NCBI GenBank assembly: GCA_037693485.1
Contig: CM075353.1
Coordinates: 60,382,501-60,446,500 of the forward strand
Origin: Kitagawia praeruptora
Taxonomy: Eukaryota; Streptophyta; Magnoliopsida; Apiales; Apiaceae
Reading direction: 5' to 3'
DNA length: 64,000 nt
The notes beneath the pieces are model-generated. The model did no database searches. It was not told the origin of the DNA and was given only the letters and a program-made list of their open reading frames with translations. Positions 50,911 through 60,465 of this stretch are shown here, one piece after another. The translations under genes were made by a program, and so were the position numbers. Within the stretch, counting starts at the first letter, position 1; the number at the start of each line of letters is the position of its first letter.

Positions 50911-51300
50911 TTTTTTTTGCTAATTAAAATTTTATACCATAAAGGAACAACTTGATACACATCTAGGGGCATACCCCGCGAAGTCGACATGTAAACCAAA
51001 CAAATGTCATCGCATCATAAAGACACTATACAATCAACATACAAAAGAACTAGATTTAAACTAGTTTAAAACCTCACAATGAGACCTATGCCAAGTACGA
51101 ATATTAAAGGGACCACCCGGTCTCCTAGGTTCTCTATCCCGAGCATAAACGATGCATAATGAATTACAGGACTTCTCGACCCGCAAGTTGAGCCACCCCA
51201 GCTTCCCAAAATAACAAATACAAGTAGACAGGCCAACAAGGCAGCATACCATCCTCCAACTCTACCATCTGCATGATAATCAACGAAATGATTTACCCAT
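50911..51300 (-). mobile_element. NLE19, 390-bp 5'-truncated element in gypsy RT
   Basis: The TSD TGCCTTTT is at 50907-50914 (overlapping the T run) and 51301-51308. The 3' module is 50911-50985; the rest carries a C-terminal ORF (51061-51252, ending IRTWHRSHCEVLN) of unknown family. A hairpin AACTAG/CTAGTT is near 51048-51066. It breaks the VMPFGLCNAPSSF motif of RT. Confidence 0.85.
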
Positions 51301-53413
51301 TGCCTTTTGGTCTTTGTAATGCCCCTAGCTCCTTTATGAGGCTCATGAATGAGGTACTTCGTCCTTTCCTAAACAAATTTATCGTTGTCTATCTTGATGA
51401 TATTCTGGTTTATAGTAAAGATAAATTTGAGCATGTGAATCACCTTAGAAGTTTGTTTGAAAGGCTGCGTGAGCAAAAACTTTATGGTAAACTCGAGAAG
51501 TGTTCTTTTCTGGTATTTAGTATTTCGTTTCTTGGCTATATTGTTTCCGATTGTGGGGTACGAGTTGATCCCGAGAAAGTTCTAGCTATTTCTTCGTGGG
51601 TTGTTCCTAAAAACGCACATGAGGTGCGGAGTTTTCATGGTTTGGAATCATTTTATAGGAGATTTATCAAGAACTTTTCTTCTATTATGGCTCCACTTAC
51701 TGAACTACTTAAGAAGGATGTGTTTGAATGGTCTAGTACAGCTCAAACGGCATTTGAAGAGATTAAAGAAAGGCTTTGTCATGCTCCAGTTTTAGCCCTA
51801 CCAGATTTCAATCAATTGTTCGAGGTGGAGTGTGATGCAAGTGGAGTTGGTATAGCTGCTGTTTTGATTCAAGGAACGAAGCCTATTTCATTTTTCAATG
51901 AAAAGCTAACTGGTGCCAAACATAATTATTCAAATTATGATCGTGAGTTTTATGCCATTGTTAGATCGTTGGATCATTGGTCGCATTATTTGCGTCCCAA
52001 ACCCTTTGTGCTACATTCTGATCATGAAGCGCTAAAATTCATTAATGGGCAACAAAAGTTGAGTTATCATCATGCTAAATGGGTGGAATTTCTTCAATCT
52101 TTCACGTTTTCCTCGAAGTTTAAGGAGGGAAAGTCTAATGTCGTTGCAGATGCTCTTTCAAGGAGGGCATATTTGTTGGCTATGGTTGATGCTCGAGTTA
52201 TTGGTTTTGAGCATATTAAAGGTTTATATGAATCTGATGGTGATTTTGCACAGGAATTCAAGTCTCCAACTCGCAATTACACCATTCAAGATGGGTTTTT
52301 GTTTAAGGGGAATAAGCTTTGTATTCCTAAATGTGGTGTACGCGAGTTACTTGTTCGTGAAGTGCATAGTGGTGCTATTGCTGGTCACTTTGGGGTGCAT
52401 AAGACAATGGATTTGTTGAATGAAAGTTTTTTCTGGCCAAGAATGGTTAGAGATATCCAATCTGTGGTTTCAAGATGTGCAACTTGTCAAAAGGCCAAAA
52501 GTACATTTTCTAAGGGTTATATACACCACTTCCAGTTGCTGAAATTCCTTGGGATAGTGTGAGTATGGATTTTATCATTGGTTTGCCAAGAACACAACGA
52601 GGGAAAGATTCAATCATGGTTGTAGTTGATCGTTTTTCGAAGATGGCTCACTTTATTGCTATGAACAAGACAAATGATGCACAACATGTTGCTGATCTCT
52701 ATTTTAAGGAGATTGTTCGCTTGCATGGAATTCCAAGAAGCATCGTGTCAGATCGAGATTCAAAGTTTTTGAGTCACTTTTGGAAGTGTTTGTGGCGATG
52801 GCTTGGAACTAAGTTGATGTTTAGCACATCTCATCATCCTCAAACAGATGGACAAACTGAGGTCACGACTTTGGGTACCTTACTCTGTGGTTTAGTAAGT
52901 AAGACTCAAAAAGATTGGGATGTAAAGTTGTGTCATGCGGAGTTCGCTTACAATCGCTCGCATTCTTCTACTACTACTCGTCCTCCTTTTTAAGTGGTTT
53001 ATGGTATAAATCCATTCCTTCCGATTGATTTACTTCCTTTACACAAAGATGATATTCACGTTGACGCAAAGAAACGTTTGGAGGTGTTTCAAAAGACTTG
53101 TGAGCAAGTAAAAGAGAGGATTGAGAATATGAACGCAGTTTATAGGGAACGAGCTAATAAGAGGCGTAAACAACCTATTTTCAAACCCGGAGATCTTGTT
53201 TGGGTTCATTTGAGGAAAGAGAGGTTTCCAAGCAAAAGGAAGAACAAACTTATGCCAAGGGCAGATGGTCCATTTGAAGTACTTGATGCTTACGGAGATA
53301 GCGCTTACAAGATAGATCTGCCAAGTGACTATGGAGGTGTTAGTGCAACTTTTAATGTGGGTGACCTTTCTCCATACTTGGATGACGTGAATTTGAGGAC
53401 AAATTCTTTTGAT

Positions 53414-53424
53414 GAGGGGGAGAA
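53414..53424 (+). other. Polypurine tract of the gypsy element
   Basis: GAGGGGGAGAA directly before the TGATGTG start of the 3' LTR; primes plus-strand DNA synthesis in LTR retrotransposons. Confidence 0.8.
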
Positions 53425-54459
53425 TGATGTGAATTTGAAAGAAACTTCTGTTGATCAACCTATCAATCTGCTACTCAATACAATGGGCTTTGATATGGGC
53501 AAGAGACAAGCATGGGTCACAAAGCTTACTTGGACAACAAGGAATGATGGAGGGACAACTGAAGCTTTAGCGCTCAGCTCAATAACCAACATGGGCTGAT
53601 TATTATATAATTATTAAGTAGATATTTTGCTTGCAAGTTTTTTTTTTTTTTTTTTTTGCTAATTAAAATTTATACCATAGGCAAATGATTACATCTCTAG
53701 GGGCATACCCCGCGATTAGTATCACATCTACCTAACGGAACAACTAAGAAAGACATCAATAATGCTAGATAAACTAGCAATCCACATAGAGTTCAACAAT
53801 AAAACAAAAAACCTAATGAACACAGAAAATCTTAAAGAACAACATCACAAAAATAACAACTATGGCATGGGCAACCCGAGCAGCACTGCAGCACTGCAGC
53901 AAACAGGTTCAACTGGACACCAATCTGGACAATAAGCCATGATTGCTATGCTATCAACGGTCCCCTGCATCATTGAGTCTAGCAGAATCCAATCTGTGCA
54001 ATAACCTAGCCGAATGCATATTCTGCGCTCTCCATCAAACACCTGAGAGCTTCCCACCATTATCAACTGCCCAACGACAACATCCTTATGCAAAGAATCC
54101 TTACAGAATTCGCAATGGCATGGCAGGAAGTACCTAAACCCCAGCCTCAAAGAAACGCAGCAACGCTCTTGATTGAGATAAACCCCGCAGCAAGCTTGGG
54201 AGCAACACTCCTTAGATCTCTCATCCATCTGGATAGCATTCACATGCTTCCCGGCTTTGCAAATAATCACCATCCCAACATCCCCAAAATTGAGACTAGG
54301 CACATGTCTCACAAAGCCCATAGTAATGAGAAGCAGCAGATGAACCATGTAGTGACATAGCCGCACTTCATCAAAAACATCCATATGACATCCCTCAACA
54401 TGAGAGTTGGCCTCCAAGAAAGCACCACCGGCTAACTTTCCATAAGAAGGAGAACCAGC

Positions 54460-55985
54460 TTTCGGAAAACTCATTTTCGGAAAACTTAGTGACTAACTCG
54501 TTTTCGGAAAACTTAGTGACTGTGATTCCTCCCCGTGCGAGAGGATCTGAAGCTTGCCTTCATGTGGATAGTCCGACTAGGAGTCCGAAGAGGGTCTTCT
54601 TTTCGGAGAATCTTGTGACGGTGATCCCTTTGGAGGATTGGAGATCTATGGATCGGCCTCTTGATTGTACCAATGGACTGGTTAAGAACCAGTTTCGAGT
54701 TGTGTCAAAACCCCGGGAGGATTTGATGTTGAGTATGAGTCCAAAAAAGGTGACTTTTGCGGAAAAATTGGTTACAGTGATTCCCAATGATACTCATGAT
54801 GAGGGGTTGCTGTCGAAGAGGATGAAGTCCGGACACGATGTTGAGTCTGGTATGAGTAGAATCAGTAATAGAAGTTTGGACGGGGTAAGTGATAACAGCG
54901 ATGTTATGGTTGTTAATGGTGTCTTCGATGTTGGTAAGATCCAAATCGGGGTCACTAGGGACGCAATTCAAGAGGGCTCCTTCAAGGGGTCGAGGGGCTC
55001 ATTGGGCTTGAGGTACAAAGGGCCCCCAACTGAGGATGAACTCGGACTGTTTGAGGAAATGTCTAGCATAAATGTTTTCATTAAATCGAAATATGGCTTT
55101 GAGGGAATTTGCTCAAGCGTTCTTGAATATGGCGAGGATGTCGGGGTGTTTCTCGATCATACTTTGTTTAGTATATGGCTAATTTGGGATGGTGACATTG
55201 ATGTCAAGGTGTTCGCTATTTTTCACAGGTCTATGTCTGATGATATAGTTGAAATTGAGGATTCTTGTAGGAAGTGTCATGTAGTGCTATGGGATCAGGG
55301 GGGTTGCCATCCTGAAGCATTTAAAAGTTTTATGAGATTGAATGTTTTAAAGCATGATGTAATCAGGGTACATTCTCTATTTTTTAAGGGTGCCATGTTT
55401 TGTGGTGCTATAAGTGATCAATGTTTGCCAAGGGTTAGTATGCTTGAGTTTCTGATGGCTGGAAAACAGGGCTACAAGGCTGCTCGCCTTGGTAGAAGGG
55501 GAGACCTTGATAGTGGTGACATTTCTGCGGTTAGAAATGTCTACCAAATGGACAATGTGGTTCTCAGGTGCAAGACGGTGGAGCAGGGCTTCAAGGCCTA
55601 TGTTGTGGTTGGAAAAGCTAGCACGGTGAATGTAGCTGAAAGTTTTAGGTGTAATCTGTTTGCTGAATTTGGGATCAATCATGGATTATGTGATGGGCTC
55701 CTTCACAAAGCTCATGGTTTTTTTTTCGTGGTTTTCTGAATTTGATGCTAAGAATTAAAATTCTTAGTGCGTTTCTTTATGATCTGGCATAGGTTATTTT
55801 GATGGTTTTGTTAGGCTAGAGTCATGCTTAGCCTAGCTAGTTTGGTTGTTGACTCAATTGTTAATTGAGTATACTGTGATGTATTTTGTTGTTATTGTTG
55901 GATGTTGCTTTCGCGGGGTATGCCCCTAGAATTGTATCTAGTTGTTCCTTTTGGTATAAAATTTTAATTAGCAAAAAAAAAAAAA
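54460..55985 (+). mobile_element. NLE21, 5'-truncated element in NLE20 with repeated 5' end
   Basis: The TSD AAGGAGAACCAGC is at 54447-54459 and 55986-55998. The 5' junction shows TTTTCGGAAAACTTAGTGACT twice and a partial third copy (TTTCGGAAAACTCA), between 54460 and 54525. The 3' module has stems TAGGCTA/TAGCCTA and ACTCAATT/AATTGAGT before GGGGTATGCCCC. Confidence 0.88.
54495..55739 (+). CDS. NLE21 alpha-N/beta-C hybrid ORF, about 410 aa
   Basis: The frame is open from the truncated 5' end; no ATG start is left (the first codon used by a frame search is GTG). Motifs: SFSENLVTVIPPRARG, SPKRVFFSENLVTVIP (F in place of S) and SPKKVTFAEKLVTVIP. MKSGHDVESGMSRISNRSL resembles NLE9. The C-terminal half has RCKTVEQGFKAYVV and GLCDGLLHKAHG as in NLE15. 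No known domain; a chimera of alpha and beta parts. Confidence 0.52.
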   Translation, partial: NSFSENLVTVIPPRARGSEACLHVDSPTRSPKRVFFSENLVTVIPLEDWRSMDRPLDCTNGLVKNQFRVVSKPREDLMLSMSPKKVTFAEKLVTVIPNDTHDEGLLSKRMKSGHDVESGMSRISNRSLDGVSDNSDVMVVNGVFDVGKIQIGVTRDAIQEGSFKGSRGSLGLRYKGPPTEDELGLFEEMSSINVFIKSKYGFEGICSSVLEYGEDVGVFLDHTLFSIWLIWDGDIDVKVFAIFHRSMSDDIVEIEDSCRKCHVVLWDQGGCHPEAFKSFMRLNVLKHDVIRVHSLFFKGAMFCGAISDQCLPRVSMLEFLMAGKQGYKAARLGRRGDLDSGDISAVRNVYQMDNVVLRCKTVEQGFKAYVVVGKASTVNVAESFRCNLFAEFGINHGLCDGLLHKAHGFFFVVF

Positions 55986-56205
55986 AAGGAGAACCAGCCC
56001 CCAGCTGATTAAAAAAGCCCATATGACAGCCATCATACACAACCATCTTTGTTTCATTCTTCCTGCTAATATAGATGAGATCTCTTTTTGCAGGCACGGT
56101 AAACACCCAGCTCAACCATCTCAAATTAACAAACAGAAGTTGTTCATTCTTTATCATAGGGCAATCGTCCATTTCCCCTACAGTGGTCAGCAATACTCTA
56201 AACGA

Positions 56206-57196
56206 GTGTTGGTAACAAGGAATTCGAGGTTAATGCCAATTTGTTGACCAAGGAACCAATAGATTTGATTCAGGACAAGGGACAGGGGTCAAACCTTCCC
56301 TTGATTAAGATGGAAAATCAATCGGGTAGAGGTGATGTTATAGGTAATGGTGGTCCTGTAGTTTTGGGGATTTCTGACCATATAGAGAAGCAAGATGTTG
56401 AGGCTAATGCTGAGGAGGGGAGGATCAAGCTATTGGCTTATGTGAGGAATAATTTGGGGGCTGGCTGGAACCAAATGAACCAGGCTTGGAGGAAAGTAGA
56501 TAGTGTTTGGATAATCATGAATGTTGTTGGTCCTGTTTTAATAGGTTTAAAGCTCAGGAAACATGTTTCGGGTATCTTAGGCCTTGGCATTGTCCATGCA
56601 AGGTGGGGAAAACAGAGCTGTGGGGTGTTGTTTGGTGAAAGACATGGGTTGCGATTTGCTTTAATTTGCTATTGGGTTTCAAAGACAATGGGAGAGCGGG
56701 AATGGATATCTGCTTGTTACGATGTCCTTGAGTGGAAGGGATTCGTTGAAGACCTGGTTTGGGTGGTGGATGCTTCTGGCTCTAGTGTGAAGAATTGGCA
56801 GCTATTGTCATGGAAGGGCTGGTCAGGTGTTACGCAAACCTGGACTATGACTCCAGGATTGACTTGGATGACAAGGTTGGTAGAGCTGGTAGCCATTCTT
56901 GTAGATTATGGTATGTGCTCTAGATGGGAATTCAAGGGGGATGCTTTTGCTCGAGATCCTGGGGTGCGGACCATGAGTTCTTTAAATTAATTTCTTGGAA
57001 TTGATATGACCTCATTGTAATGTATTTAATCTAGTTCTTTTTGTAGACTAGATTAGTAACTCTATGTTGACTGTTAGTGACCTAATGGTGTTATGTCTTT
57101 TGTATTTGAGTTGTTGATTTCGCGGGGTATGCCCCTAGAATTGTGTAAGTTGTTCCTTTTGGTATAAAATTTTAATTAGCAAAAAAAAAAAATAAT
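56206..57196 (+). mobile_element. NLE22, 5'-truncated element in NLE20
   Basis: The TSD AATACTCTAAACGA is at 56192-56205 and 57197-57210. The 3' module has a perfect 8-bp stem AATCTAGT/ACTAGATT (57028-57054) and TTCGCGGGGTATGCCCC. The 5' end lies in coding sequence. Confidence 0.9.
56241..56990 (+). CDS. NLE22 ORF C-terminal part, unknown
   Basis: The frame is open for 249 codons to TAA; the first codon here is TTG, internal to a longer lost ORF. SACYDVLEWKGFVEDLVWVV matches the C-terminal part of NLE14 (FACYDVLEMKGLVEDPLWV). Trp-rich middle (KNWQLLSWKGWSG). No known domain. Shows that the NLE14 C-terminal module exists in at least two copies. Confidence 0.45.
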   Translation: MLTKEPIDLIQDKGQGSNLPLIKMENQSGRGDVIGNGGPVVLGISDHIEKQDVEANAEEGRIKLLAYVRNNLGAGWNQMNQAWRKVDSVWIIMNVVGPVLIGLKLRKHVSGILGLGIVHARWGKQSCGVLFGERHGLRFALICYWVSKTMGEREWISACYDVLEWKGFVEDLVWVVDASGSSVKNWQLLSWKGWSGVTQTWTMTPGLTWMTRLVELVAILVDYGMCSRWEFKGDAFARDPGVRTMSSLN

Positions 57197-57562
57197 AATA
57201 CTCTAAACGAAGCCCCCAACCCGTCAAAGCCAATAAAAAACCCACCAGAAGTGAGCTCCACAAACAAAACTCTGCCACAAAGTCTCGAGACAAAGGACCC
57301 TGCATAGACACGTTGCAAAGCCTCCATACCCATAATCGGGCTCACATTTTCAAACATGTTAACCCACCAGTTACCAGTGCCATCATTTACAATGCTTCGT
57401 TCTTCAATTATGATACCATAGTTTACTATCCCATTCGGAGAAAACGCTTCTGTTTGCTATTTAGACAAAAAGTCAAACACTACATATGCATCCTTAATAC
57501 AGATAATAATATTCATCTTCTTTCCCGATGAATCCCATCTCCGAGACCTTTTATCAGATATC

Positions 57563-59372
57563 CTTTTTTTTTTTTGCCAATTAAAAATTTATACCACAGG
57601 CAAAAGATTACATCTGTAGGGGCATACCCCGCGATAAGAAACACATCTACCTAGCGGAACAACAGAGAAAAAACATCAATAATGCTAGATAACTAGCAAT
57701 CAACAACAACAGATTACAAACGCAATAAAAAAGCTATGCCATGGACATGCCAAAAAGTGTTGCAGCACCGCAGCAAACAGGACCATATCTCCAATCAGTC
57801 TTCAATACTGCAAAAACACTGCAGTCCTCAAAAGTCAGACAAAACCCATCCTACAACACATCGAGAACAACATGGTCACGAAATAAACCAGAGTAGCCAC
57901 CCCTTGTCGACTTGGACTTGGTCCACCAGGCCTTCAAGCCTTCACCATTAGTGTGCACAGCATCATTGTCGCAGTCATCCTCAGGCTCCTGCATAGAATG
58001 CATTCCAGCCCCATCAGTGAAACCTGTCCCGCTTGATTGACTAACCCCATTGGTGAACCAACAATCACAGTGCTGAAGCCCACACCAAGTCGCACATAAG
58101 TGGCCATTCAAAAGATAGACACAATCCAAGCCAACAGGCTTCTCTACATCAGCACCAACAAAGCTCAACCAACCTAGAACACTTGCCTCCTCATTAACCA
58201 GGAGGATCCCAATGATATGTCCTACCATAGAATTCCCAAACCTCCAATCATTCAAGTAGTAACTACAACAACAACAATTAAAATAAGTGTAACCCCCTGG
58301 TTCACACCCAAGTATCCTAAGCATACGCCTCAACATCCTTTCTGTCCCTTCCAGAACACAACCGCTACTCCTTAAATACTCCAAGGCTTCATCAATGTCC
58401 TTTCCATTCAGCTTGTGACCCACCTCCCCATCCATAACCAACTTCTTATTGACCTGACTATCATTAACAATAGTCACTTCTTGATCAATAAAAACCTGGA
58501 CATTATCCTTCCACTTCACTGATTTCTTCACAGGTTTGACAACCTCCACATTAAGTGTAGACTTCCTAAGGCAAGCCTTTCGGCAAACCACTAGATTCTC
58601 TCTAGGCCAGTCATTTTCACCCAAAATTGGAAAGTCAATTCCCTCATCCATCAAAGAGGAATTGACTCCCAAATCCACATTAGCACTAACAGAAATGTCA
58701 GTTGCTTCCGATGAATCGGACATTTCATTATTGAAATCTTTAATTTCAACAACCAAATCGTTAAAAGTAACTTTCTTCTTGGAGTAGTAGATCTTACCTT
58801 CAAACGAGCTACACGTCCTAGAAGTAATCCCAGTTGTGGGAGTGAAGGCCCTCCCCGACACCTCCAGGCCATCTATGAGACCAGAGGTACCAAACTCCGT
58901 ACACTCCGTCTCAAACTTCAATCTCTTAGCCACCAGAAACAAGGGCTTAATCTTCTCCCTTCCAGGAGAGGAGCCACTCTGTGTACATACCCTGAGCACA
59001 CCCTTCGGATTATCCTCCAAAGGATACACAGTCACAAGATTTTCCGAAAAGGAGACCCTCTTCGGACTCCTAATCGGATTACCCACCGGATGGCAAACTT
59101 TAGATCCTCGCGCACGGGGAGGAATCACGGTCACTAGGTTCTCCGAAAAAGAAACCTTCTTCATTAAACTAATAATTATAAAATAAATATATAAAGAAAT
59201 ATGGTGTTTGAGGTGAAAGATTAGAAGAGGAAGGTGAATTTGGGAAGGCTAAAGTGAAGATTTGATGGAGAAATGGTTTAGATTAAGGTTTGAATTTGGT
59301 GGCGGCTAGGTTTTTTTAGAGAGAGAGGTTAGAGAGAAGTTAGAGCAAATACGACTCTCATTTCTTCCAGAA
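57563..59372 (-). mobile_element. NLE23, full-length minus element in NLE20
   Basis: The TSD CTTTTATCAGATATC is at 57548-57562 and 59373-59387. The 5' module (minus) starts at 59361 with 11 filler bases. The 3' module has GCTAG-ATAA-CTAGC (57683-57697). 1.8 kb, no nested insertion. Confidence 0.92.
57851..59164 (-). CDS. NLE23 alpha protein, 437 aa, intact
   Basis: ATG at 59162-59164 after the leader. KKVSFSENLVTVIPPRARG, SPKRVSFSENLVTVYPLED, GITSRTCSS and SKKKVTFNDLVVEIKD follow as in NLE14. KDIDEALEYLRSSGCVLEG could be a short helical segment. LGCEPGGYTYFNCC is Cys-rich. After CSYYL it differs from NLE14, with CVYLLNGHLCATWCGLQHCDC and an end WWTKSKSTRGGYSG, a form of the alpha RGG tail, plus 13 more residues. 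The frame is unbroken, so it could be expressed. RVxF role inferred. Confidence 0.6.
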   Translation of the reverse strand: MKKVSFSENLVTVIPPRARGSKVCHPVGNPIRSPKRVSFSENLVTVYPLEDNPKGVLRVCTQSGSSPGREKIKPLFLVAKRLKFETECTEFGTSGLIDGLEVSGRAFTPTTGITSRTCSSFEGKIYYSKKKVTFNDLVVEIKDFNNEMSDSSEATDISVSANVDLGVNSSLMDEGIDFPILGENDWPRENLVVCRKACLRKSTLNVEVVKPVKKSVKWKDNVQVFIDQEVTIVNDSQVNKKLVMDGEVGHKLNGKDIDEALEYLRSSGCVLEGTERMLRRMLRILGCEPGGYTYFNCCCCSYYLNDWRFGNSMVGHIIGILLVNEEASVLGWLSFVGADVEKPVGLDCVYLLNGHLCATWCGLQHCDCWFTNGVSQSSGTGFTDGAGMHSMQEPEDDCDNDAVHTNGEGLKAWWTKSKSTRGGYSGLFRDHVVLDVL

Positions 59373-60465
59373 CTTTTATCAGATATCTTCAATGTCATAA
59401 GGGTTTCCCCTTCCATCTGTGTGCGATTAACAGCAAAAGTGCCCCTGAATCGAAAAAGATGACCCTCGCACGCGTGGTTCTCATCTTCCAACTTTCCCAT
59501 AGAAGCATCACCTTCCATATGTCGATTAAAAGATCTACTAGAGCTAAGCTAGCTCTCAACATGAACGATTCCTCCATACAAAGTCTCAACAGAAAAAATG
59601 TCACGACTAAGTACTAAGAACTCCTCTTCAATAAGCGACCTTAGTGAAGCATCTCGCAACAGACAAGGGTAGCCCTTCAACCCAGAAATCAAGAAAACCA
59701 ACATATCTTTAGATCGAAAGTCCAAGAATTCCGGAATCAATCGCAAAGTCATATTAGCGAACATATGGCGTTCATTAGACACAGCCATAAGAAACCTTGA
59801 TTGAATACTAAAAGTAATCAACCAGAGGCCCCCAGCAAACGAGTCCGCATCTTTCACGTCTTCAAACAAAGTAGGCGCTAATAGGTCAAAACCATTCCGT
59901 TCGCAGATCAAGCCATCTCCCAAGGCCTCCATAGCATAAACCACTCCGAGAGTGATGCTATTTGTCAGAGAAGAATGGAACACTACTGGTCCATTCTCCA
60001 GATCCACAGAACCGAACTGCCAAGACCTCACCAAAAAATGGACAAAATTAAGGGAATTTTCCTATTTGGATTCTGTTTTATCTGTTTTTATCTGTTTCCT
60101 ATTTGGATTGGGTTTTTAAATGTGTTTCCTGGAAGGATTCAGATATTAGCTAATCTTCAAGCTGGTATTGGATTTCTCATGGATTCCTGTTGGGTATAGG
60201 TATTTGTCTAAGCCTATAAATACCCATCTCATGTAATGTTTTAAGACAGATAATGTGATGAATTTGTTTTGAGATAAACTATGATTAGTTTTTCTTTTCT
60301 CTAAGCTTCAATTACTGGATTGTTTTGAAGGTTAGATTCAAATTGCTTAGTTTCTGGATTGATCTAAGGAATTTGAGATTCAAGGTTCACGTTTCTGGAT
60401 TGATCGTGTTCTTTTGAAATATCCTTTTCTTCTTGTTTTCTTAATTCGTGGAGCGATCCACATCA

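Larger units (their letters stand above)
50609..53424 (+). pseudogene. Gypsy RT, RNase H and integrase, split by NLE19
   Basis: After the stop at 50605 the RT continues (PALLVPKKDGTWRMCVDSRA, IDLRSGYHQMRI) to VMPF; NLE19 is inserted; then FGLCNAPSSFMRLMN, VYLDDILVYS (catalytic DD) and FLGYIVS. RNase H has CDASGVGIAAVL. The integrase has H..H..C..C (HSGAIAGHFGVHKT, CATCQKAK), then MDFIIGLPRTQRGKDS, VSDRDSKF and HHPQTDGQTE. Stops lie at 52560-52562 and 52991-52993, and 51270-51300 is disrupted. No chromodomain is seen. The last codons FNVGDLSPYLDD run into the 3' LTR and stop at 53599. Confidence 0.92.
53860..60034 (-). pseudogene. NLE20 beta-type ORF, in four pieces
   Basis: From the 5' end: 59549-60034 (SITLGVVYAMEALGDGLIC, as NLE5), 59388-59518 (RTQMEGETLM), 57197-57547, 55986-56205, then 53860-54459 (KLAGGAFLEANSHVEGC; CHYMVHLLLLITMGFVRHVP). 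The last part is Cys-rich (CCSQACCGVYLNQERCC; PCHCEFCKDS) and extends beyond the shared signature. Several frameshifts occur. No known domain. The block order shows NLE5-type N-termini joined to NLE3-type C-termini. Confidence 0.5.
53638..60054 (-). mobile_element. NLE20, minus element in the 3' LTR with three insertions
   Basis: Poly(T) of about 19 and the 3' module start at 53638. The 5' end is near 60040, at the first codons of the ORF, without a leader. NLE21, NLE22 and NLE23 are inserted in it, each with a TSD. There is no TSD for NLE20 itself; a deletion of LTR bases and about 20 foreign bases (60035-60054) mark the 5' junction. Its own DNA adds up to about 2.1 kb. Confidence 0.82.
42413..60465 (+). 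mobile_element. Ty3/gypsy LTR retrotransposon with nested insertions
   Basis: The LTRs begin TGATGTG and end CCACATCA. The 5-bp TSD TATGA is at 42408-42412 and 60466-60470. The primer-binding site TGGTATTAGAGCC fits initiator Met-tRNA. Order: LTR, leader with minisatellite, gag, protease, RT, RNase H, integrase, LTR, the Ty3/gypsy order. NLE17, NLE19 and NLE20 are inserted; the element itself is about 5.85 kb. By eye the LTRs differ by one substitution and one 5-nt indel, so it is young. The coding region has stops. Confidence 0.95.
53425..60465 (+). repeat. 3' LTR, split by NLE20
   Basis: Part 1 is 53425-53640, part 2 is 60055-60465. Compared with the 5' LTR, about 45-50 bases at the insertion site (CCTTTCACTTGAAAGG to AGGGTTTT) are absent. 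So NLE20 caused a target deletion rather than a TSD. One substitution (A to G, at 53560) and a five-base addition near 60208 are the only other changes seen. Confidence 0.9.

Noticed and set aside
53000..53424. Chromodomain at the integrase end
   Set aside because: No chromodomain-like aromatic pattern before the LTR.
53039..53458. Antisense frame in the gypsy integrase
   Set aside because: Mirror of the integrase C-terminus.
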